A stretch of 64,000 nucleotides of DNA from Atherinomorus stipes (taxonomy: Eukaryota > Chordata > Actinopteri > Atheriniformes > Atherinidae). The stretch lies in assembly GCA_023101725.1 (NCBI GenBank), contig JALJCO010003522.1:1-64000 (forward strand), in the 5' to 3' direction. The notes below the pieces were generated by a model. It searched no databases. It was given only the letters and a program-made list of their open reading frames with translations, and had not been told where the DNA came from. A program made the position numbers and the translations under genes. Shown piece after piece: positions 58,235 to 64,000 of this stretch; the stretch's first letter is position 1; each line of letters begins with the position of its first letter.

Positions 58235-59600
58235 TCTTCTTCCGAGGTCGAGTCGTGGGGGCAGCTAAGGCAGCATCCACCCACAGCTCATCCGGGGGGA
58301 TCCCGAGGCGTTTCCAGGCCAGCCGGGAGACGTAGTCCCTCCAGCGTGTTCTGGGTCTCCCCCGGGCCTCGTCCCATTGGGACATGCCTGGAACACCTCA
58401 CCAGGGAGGCGTCCAGGAGGCATTCTGAACAGATGCCCAAGCCTCCTCATCTGGCTCCTTTCTATACGGAGGAGCAGCGGCTCTACTTTGTGCCCCTGAC
58501 CGAGCTCACCGTATCTCGAAGGGAGAGCCTGGCCACCCTGCGGAGGAAATTCATTTCAACTGCTGGTACCCGTGATCTCGTTCTTTAGGTCATGACCCAC
58601 AGCTCATGGCCATAGGTGAGGGTAGGAACGTAGATCGACCAGTAAATCGAGAGCTTTGCCTTCAGGCTCAGCTCCTTCTTCACCACAACGGATCAATGCA
58701 GAGTCTTCATCACTGCAGACGCCGCACTGATCCGTCTGTCCATCTCCCGCTGCATCCTTCCCTCACTCGTGAACAAGACCAGAGATACTTGAACTCCACC
58801 CTAGGGCAGGACCTCACCCCCGACCTGGACATGAAACTCCACCCGGAAAAGGGTGGAGGTGCTGATTCTCATCCCGGCCGCGTCACACTCGGCTGCAAAT
58901 CGCTCCAGCGAGAGTTGGAGATCACGGCCCAACGACGCCAACAGAACCACGTCATCTGCAAACAGCAGAGACTCGATCCTTAGGCCACCAAACCGGATCC
59001 CCTCAACACCACGGCTGGATTAGAAATCAGGTCCATGAAGGTTCTGAATAGGATCGGTGACAAAGGGCAGCCTTGGCAGAGTCCGACCCTCACCGGGAAT
59101 GGATCCGACCTACAACTCAAAATGTGGACCAAGCTCTGGCATTGGTCGTACAGGGACTGGACAGCTCGAACAAGTGGGTCCAACACTCCATACTCCCAGA
59201 GCACCCCCCACAGGAATCCCCGGGCGACACTATCAAAAGCCTTCTGCAGGTCCACACAGCAGACTAGTTGAACGAACTCCCATGTCCCCTCCAGGACCCT
59301 GAAGAGGGTGTAGAGCTGGTCCACTGCTTCATGACCAGGACCAGAACCACACTGCTCCTCCTCAATCCGAGGTTCAGCTATCCAACGGACCCTCCTCTCC
59401 AGGACCCCTAAATAGATCTTACCAGGGAGGCTGAGGAGTGTGACCCCCCTGAAGTTGGAGCACACCCTCCAATCCCCCTTTTTGAAGAGGGGGACCACCA
59501 CCCCAGTCTGCCAGTCCAGAGTTGCTGCTCCCGATGTCCACGCGATGCTGCAGAGGCGCGTCAGCCAAGACAGCCCCACAGCATCCAGAGCCTTAAAGGC
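58235..59600 (-). pseudogene. Rex3 (RTE-clade LINE), RT core to 3' end
   Basis: On the minus strand from about 59600: TGVVVPLFKKGDWRVCSNFR, GVTLLSLPGKIY, VDLQKAFDSVARGFLW, GLCQGCPLSPILFRTFMDLI, then in another frame LRIESLLFADDVVLLASLGR (catalytic FADD box), and finally the RLGHLFRMPPGRLPGEV C-terminus. Both commonly used Rex3 PCR primer sites are present (near 59056 and 59505). A frameshift before FADD and others downstream inactivate it. The 5' end is truncated. Confidence 0.92.
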
Positions 59601-60220
59601 AAACTTCCATTTTAAACATATGTAGAAGCCTTTGTAGTGTATCAGGTCCACATTGAACATTGCCAATGCAAAAAAGTACAAATACTAGACAGACGGGGCT
59701 TTCCTGACAGAAAATGACAGAAAATTCCTGTCACTCCGTGTAAAACAGCGCCCCCAGCAACAAACCGGAAGTGACATAGGGGTAAGCGAACGCTCCTGAC
59801 TCTACTGATAAAAACATTGATCACAGCAGGAGGAGTCTGACGACTCTGACTACGACATTCATCACAGCTTTAATGCTGAAGGCCACAGTTATATGTAGAG
59901 ACATGAAAATGTGGAAAATAACATTGAAAAAAAAAATATTTTCTAAGTCACCTCTCGATTAGTTTTCATTTTGGGTCTTTACACTGTTTAAAAAATCTGT
60001 TCCTGTTTATCAGATTAATTTAATTATATTTCAGCACCATCATTATGTATTTGTTGAGGTTTTCAGTGTGTTTAAGCAACAGTTGCTGATAAATCTCCAT
60101 TTAGAGGAGACTGACTCTGCTCCAGCGGATGATCTGGGGCATGAATGTCTGCCGAACAGCGACTGCGTCCATGTGTTTACTTCCACAAACAACCGGCTCT
60201 GTTACATCTCAACAGCACAC
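59601..60220. other. Anonymous sequence
   Basis: Nothing recognised. Confidence 0.5.
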
Positions 60221-60372
60221 AGCAGCAAGACATTCTCCCTTTGACTTTGTCCACAGATGTCTCTGCTAACAGCAGCAGGACATTTTTCCTTTGACTCTGT
60301 CCACAGATGTCTCTGCTAACAGCAGCAGGACATTTTCCCTTTGACTCTGTCCATAGATGTCTCTGCTAACAG
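60221..60372. repeat. 50-bp tandem repeat, 3 copies
   Basis: AGCAGCARGACATTYTCCCT units start at 60221, 60271 and 60321, each ending CACAGATGTCTCTGCTAAC with very few differences. Confidence 0.93.
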
Positions 60373-61338
60373 ATCACCGTCTCACGGCTCATACAAAGCA
60401 CCTTTACAGATTTTTGGAGACTAAATGTGGAGAAAAGTCGAGCGAGCCGCTGAAAGTGACCGAGGAGCCGATATTGACCGTCCTGGAAGCCAAACGTGAG
60501 CTCAGTCTGGCGTGACGACAGTTTCCTCCTTCTTCTAGTTACTCTGTGGTCAGAAACTCTCGCTTTTCCCAGGATTTTATGCTGAAACAGCAGCGGAGAA
60601 AACTGTGTCCTGCTCTGATGCGGCGGCAGTCCTGCGGGTTGCGGGCGGACTGAGTCATCTCTCCCCGGTTCGTGAGCCGGGTGACACCGCTCTCTCTGTA
60701 GGAAAACAATGGGACGCAAAGCTTTTTTTTTTTTCCCCACCACGGATCATGTGTACGGGCGTTTATGAGTCCCGCCTCCAGATTTGAGGAACAGAAACAA
60801 ACACTGAAACCTGCAGAAACTCAGCAGCGTTGCAGGCTAAAGCTAAGCTAACGTTTCAGTTTCTACGTCCCGCTGTAGCTGAGTCAGTTCAAGGAGAAGA
60901 GGTTTCTGGCAGCGATCAAGAAGCTGCTGGCCGGGAGAGTTCAGCCTCAGCTGTAGAGGTGAGGTTCAGAAAGAGGACGGATGTTCAGAAAGATGATGTC
61001 TAGCTGATAATCGTCTGTTGTCTCGCCATTTATCTGTTATTGTTTTGCATTGGTCAGTAAGTGGAGTTCACAGGACTTCACCTACTCTGACGTCAGAGGT
61101 CACATGATTCCAAAACTGTGTGGTGATTGTAAAAGGAGAGTTTTATCCCCTCCCTCTCCCTTTTTAAGTAATACTTCCTGGTTATTTTCAACTTAAGAGA
61201 CCAAACAGTTACTGCCTCATCTCAGGGGTGATTTTCTGCTGTTATAAGAACATGAAACATACACTCCGGGCAGAGCTCATCTAACCCCCGGGAACTTTTA
61301 ACTACCTCAGAGACCTCAGGCCCGGTCACAGATACATA
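60373..61338. other. CpG-richer anonymous sequence
   Basis: 60370-60960 is GC-richer, with several CpGs and short open frames. It could be a promoter-proximal region, but no exon or promoter motif was recognised. Confidence 0.35.
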
Positions 61339-61340
61339 TA

Positions 61341-62919
61341 CAGTGGGTCCGGAAAGTATTCAGACCCCTTTAAACTTTTCACTTTTTGTTTCATTGCAGC
61401 CATTTGCCAAAATCAAAAAGTTAATTTTATTTCTCATTAATGTACACTTAGCACCCCATCTTGACAGAAAAAAACTGCAAATGTAGAAATTTTTGCAAAT
61501 TTATTAAAAAAAGAAAAACTGAAATATCGCATGGTCATATTTAACTCACAGGCTGTCCATTTCTTCTGATCCTCCTTGAGATGGTTCTGCTCCTTCATTG
61601 GAGTCCAGCTGTGTTTAAATAAACTGATTGGACCTGATTAGGAAAGGCACACACCTGTCTATATAAGACCTTTAAGCTCACAGTGCATGTCAGAACAAAT
61701 GAGAATATGAGGTCGAAGGAACTGCCCAAGGAGCTCAGAGACAGAATTGTGGCGAGTCACAGATCTGGACAAGGTTACAAAAAATTTCTGCAGCACCAAA
61801 GGTTCCTAAGAGCACGGTGGCCTCCATAGTCCTTAAATAGAAGAAGTTTTGGCAACCAGAACTCTTCCTAGACCCAGCTGCCCAGCCAAACTGAACAATC
61901 GTGGGAGAAGAGCCTTGGTGAGAGAGTAAAGAAGAAGCCAAAGATCACTGTGGCTGAGCTCCAGAGATGCAGTAGGGAGATGGAGAAAGTTCCACAAAGT
62001 CAGTATCACTCAGCCTCCACCAGTCGGGGCTTTATGGCAGAGTGGCCCGATGGAAGCCTCTCCTCAGTGCAGACATATGAAAGCCTGCATAGAGTTTGCC
62101 AAAAAACACATGAAGGACTCCCAGACTGAGAGAAATAAGATTCTCTGGTCTGATGAGACCAAGATTGAACTTTTTGGAGTTAATTCTAAGCGGTATGTGT
62201 GGAGAAAACCAGGCACTGCTCATCACCTGCCCAATACCATCCCAACAGTTTAACATGGTGGTGGCAGCATCATGCTATGGGGGTGTTTTTCAGCTGCAGG
62301 GACAGGACGACTGGTTGCAGTTGAAGGAAAGATGAATGCGGCCAAGTACAGAGATCCTGGAAGAAAACCTCTTCCAGAGTTCAGGAGCTCAGACTGGGCT
62401 GAAGGTTCACCTTCCAACAAGACAATGACCCTCACACACAGCTGAAATAACAAAGGAGTGGATCAGAACCACTCTGGGACCATTCTGGACCGGCCCAGCC
62501 AGAACCCTGACTTAAACCCAACTGAGCATCTCTGGAGAGACCTGAAAATGGCTGAACACCACCGTTCACCATCCAACCTGACAGAACTGGAGATGATCTG
62601 CAAGGGAGAATGCAGAAGAAAAGTGTGAAAAACTTGTTGCATCATTCCAAAGAAGACTCATGGCTGTACTAACTCAAAAGAATGCTTCTACTTACTACTG
62701 AGCAAAGGGTCTGAAGACTTATGACCATGTGATATTTCAGTTTTTCTTTTTTAATAAATTTGCAAAAAATTTCAGCGTTTGTAGTTTTTTCTGTCAAGAT
62801 AGGGTGCTAAGTGTACAATAATGAGAACTAAAATGAACTTTTTTTGACTTTGGCAAATGACTGCAATGAAACAAAAAGTGAAAAGTTTAAAAGGCTCTGA
62901 ATACTTTCCGGACCCACTG
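61341..62919 (+). mobile_element. Tc1-like transposon, nearly full length
   Basis: Ends CAGTGGGTCCGGAAAGTATT, inverted and identical, bordered by TA (61339-61340 and 62920-62921). The terminal repeats extend for about 200 bp with few differences, the long inverted-repeat type. At 1579 bp it is normal for Tc1. It encloses a decayed transposase. Confidence 0.93.
61709..62700 (+). pseudogene. Tc1-like transposase, inactivated
   Basis: Starts RSKELPKELRDRIVASHRSG (N-terminal paired-like helix-turn-helix), passes through KKPKITVAELQR, KKHMKDSQTERNKILWSDET (first catalytic D) and, after a stop, [14 protein letters not shown] shifted frame has QQDNDPHT (second D region) and later DLNPTEHLWRDL (the catalytic E). 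In-frame stops and several frameshifts make it non-functional. Normal Tc1 transposase is about 340 residues. Confidence 0.9.
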
Positions 62920-62972
62920 TATCTAAAACGAAGAGGGTACATAGAATAACAGCAGCTAATTGAATTTACCCA

Positions 62973-62973
<1 letters not shown>

Positions 62974-63053
<80 letters not shown>
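62974..63053. repeat. TA dinucleotide microsatellite
   Basis: Continuous TA/AT run. Confidence 0.96.
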
Positions 63054-63058
<5 letters not shown>

Positions 63059-63070
63059 TATATAGGGTAT

Positions 63071-63361
63071 AGTCAGTCAGTCATTTTCTGTACCGCTTAT
63101 CCACTTCAGGGTCGTGGGGTTGCTGGAGTCTATCCCAGCTATTATCAGGCGAGAGGCAGGTACACCTTGACGGGTCGCCAGTCTGTCGCAGGGCCAACAC
63201 AGAGAGACAACCACTCACACTCACATTCATTCCTAGGGGCAGTTTAGAGTGACCATTTAACCTAAGATGCATGTCTTTGGACAGTGGGAGGAAGCCGGAG
63301 TACCCAGAGAGAACCCACGCATACACGGGGAGAACATGCAAACTCCACACAGGAAGGCCAC
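63071..63361 (+). repeat. Common fish interspersed repeat
   Basis: AGTCAGTCAGTCATTTTCTG, GGTCGCCAGTCTGTCGCAGG, CTTTGGACAGTGGGAGGAAG and GGGGAGAACATGCAAACTCC form a well-known dispersed fish sequence. I cannot assign it to a superfamily. TA microsatellites abut both sides, as for the fragment at 5285. Confidence 0.82.
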
Positions 63362-63368
63362 TGTATAT

Positions 63369-63373
<5 letters not shown>

Positions 63374-63443
<70 letters not shown>
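63374..63443. repeat. TA/CA dinucleotide microsatellite
   Basis: TA run with a central CACACACA. Confidence 0.95.
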
Positions 63444-64000
63444 GTAAAGTTAATATGATGCTGATAAAGTTTGTTAAATTTAAATAAAGTTTTTGTAGTT
63501 TTGTAATACTGTGAATAAATGAAAAATGTTTCAAATATTTTGATGTACACATTACATTTATTTACACAATCACAATACAAAAAAGGGCACACATTCAAAT
63601 AATAACCAGTTTCTGGTTTTAACAAACAAGTTAACAAATTTTGCTGACAAGACCCAGAGTCAAACTTCAAGACCATGTTGAATGAAACAGTATATATATA
63701 TCTAACCCTTAGTTACCAAAACAAAGCATAGACACTTTATTGCTAAACAATGAAACTGCTCTTCAAAACTGTAACTTATGTTTTTATAAACATATTTCCT
63801 TCAAATTGTGTCTTGACAGCAGAGAGTGTACAGGAACAAACCTGTCCTGTGGATCTGATCCCCAAAACAAACCACTTCAGCCTGACTTTCATTAAAATGA
63901 TAGTTTGACTTCAGTCAGGACTGAAGGTCACTCAGTTAAATGATCGTTGTAGTGGATTTTAACTGTCTGAGTGGACCTGAATGGCATCTAAAAACTATGA
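63444..64000. other. Anonymous AT-rich sequence
   Basis: Nothing recognised up to the window end. Confidence 0.5.

Noticed and set aside
1..64000. Bacterial-type features (operons, Shine-Dalgarno sites, rho-independent terminators)
   Set aside because: Introns, SINE/LINE content and microsatellites show a vertebrate genome, so such calls would be meaningless.

Overview
The window looks like intergenic or intronic DNA of a ray-finned (teleost) fish. The evidence is the repeat content: Rex3 (RTE), Rex1/Babar, L2-type and L1-type LINE relics, Tc1/mariner, hAT, P-like, PIF/Harbinger and TTAA-target DNA transposons, a tRNA-derived SINE, and dense microsatellites and minisatellites. I recognise no host protein-coding exon, rRNA, genuine tRNA gene or CRISPR array. 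All recognisable coding sequence belongs to mobile elements, and most of it is broken. The species cannot be told from the sequence.

Layout. 1-2600: TCTG-rich arrays with a 1.43-kb direct duplication, then a Rex3 3' fragment. 2600-6660: mostly anonymous, with terminal-repeat fragments and TA microsatellites. 6670-8390: a 35-bp minisatellite of about 49 units. 8.4-14.5 kb: anonymous sequence, a mariner-like element with a second short element inside it, and a pentanucleotide array. 14.6-15.7 kb: a short hAT-like element whose interior is an 11-bp tandem array with a 55-bp higher-order period. 16-20.7 kb: short inverted-repeat elements and an L2 3' half. 22.4-29.8 kb: a 35-bp perfect inverted-repeat pair encloses the two most intact genes of the window, a three-exon Myb/SANT-like gene (+) and a convergent three-exon PIF/Harbinger DDE transposase gene (-). 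30-33 kb: LINE relics and a ZBED-type hAT fragment that shares its first exon region with an internally deleted element at 17.3-18.1 kb. 36-42.5 kb: a stack of nested insertions whose order can be read because two copies of one family supply each other's empty sites. 43-46 kb: LINE relics with a tRNA-derived SINE. 47.5-53 kb: a TTAA element, a fold-back structure and an L2-type LINE split by a 1.28-kb TTAA insertion. 54.7-59.6 kb: an L1-type LINE broken by a 203-bp hAT MITE and a 1.03-kb TTAA element, next to a second Rex3 copy. 61.3-62.9 kb: a near full-length Tc1-like element with a broken transposase. 63-64 kb: TA microsatellites around a common fish repeat.

How the genes fit together. In PIF/Harbinger elements a DDE transposase works with a Myb/SANT-like partner that binds DNA and helps nuclear import. 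Here both reading frames can be followed across canonical GT-AG introns in matching phase with no stop. That makes this the only candidate functional system in the window. It is a known class of system; I found nothing that needs a wholly new biological mechanism. The most informative novelties are structural: nested insertions with internal empty-site proof, a satellite born inside a transposon, and two short inverted duplications that look like template switching.
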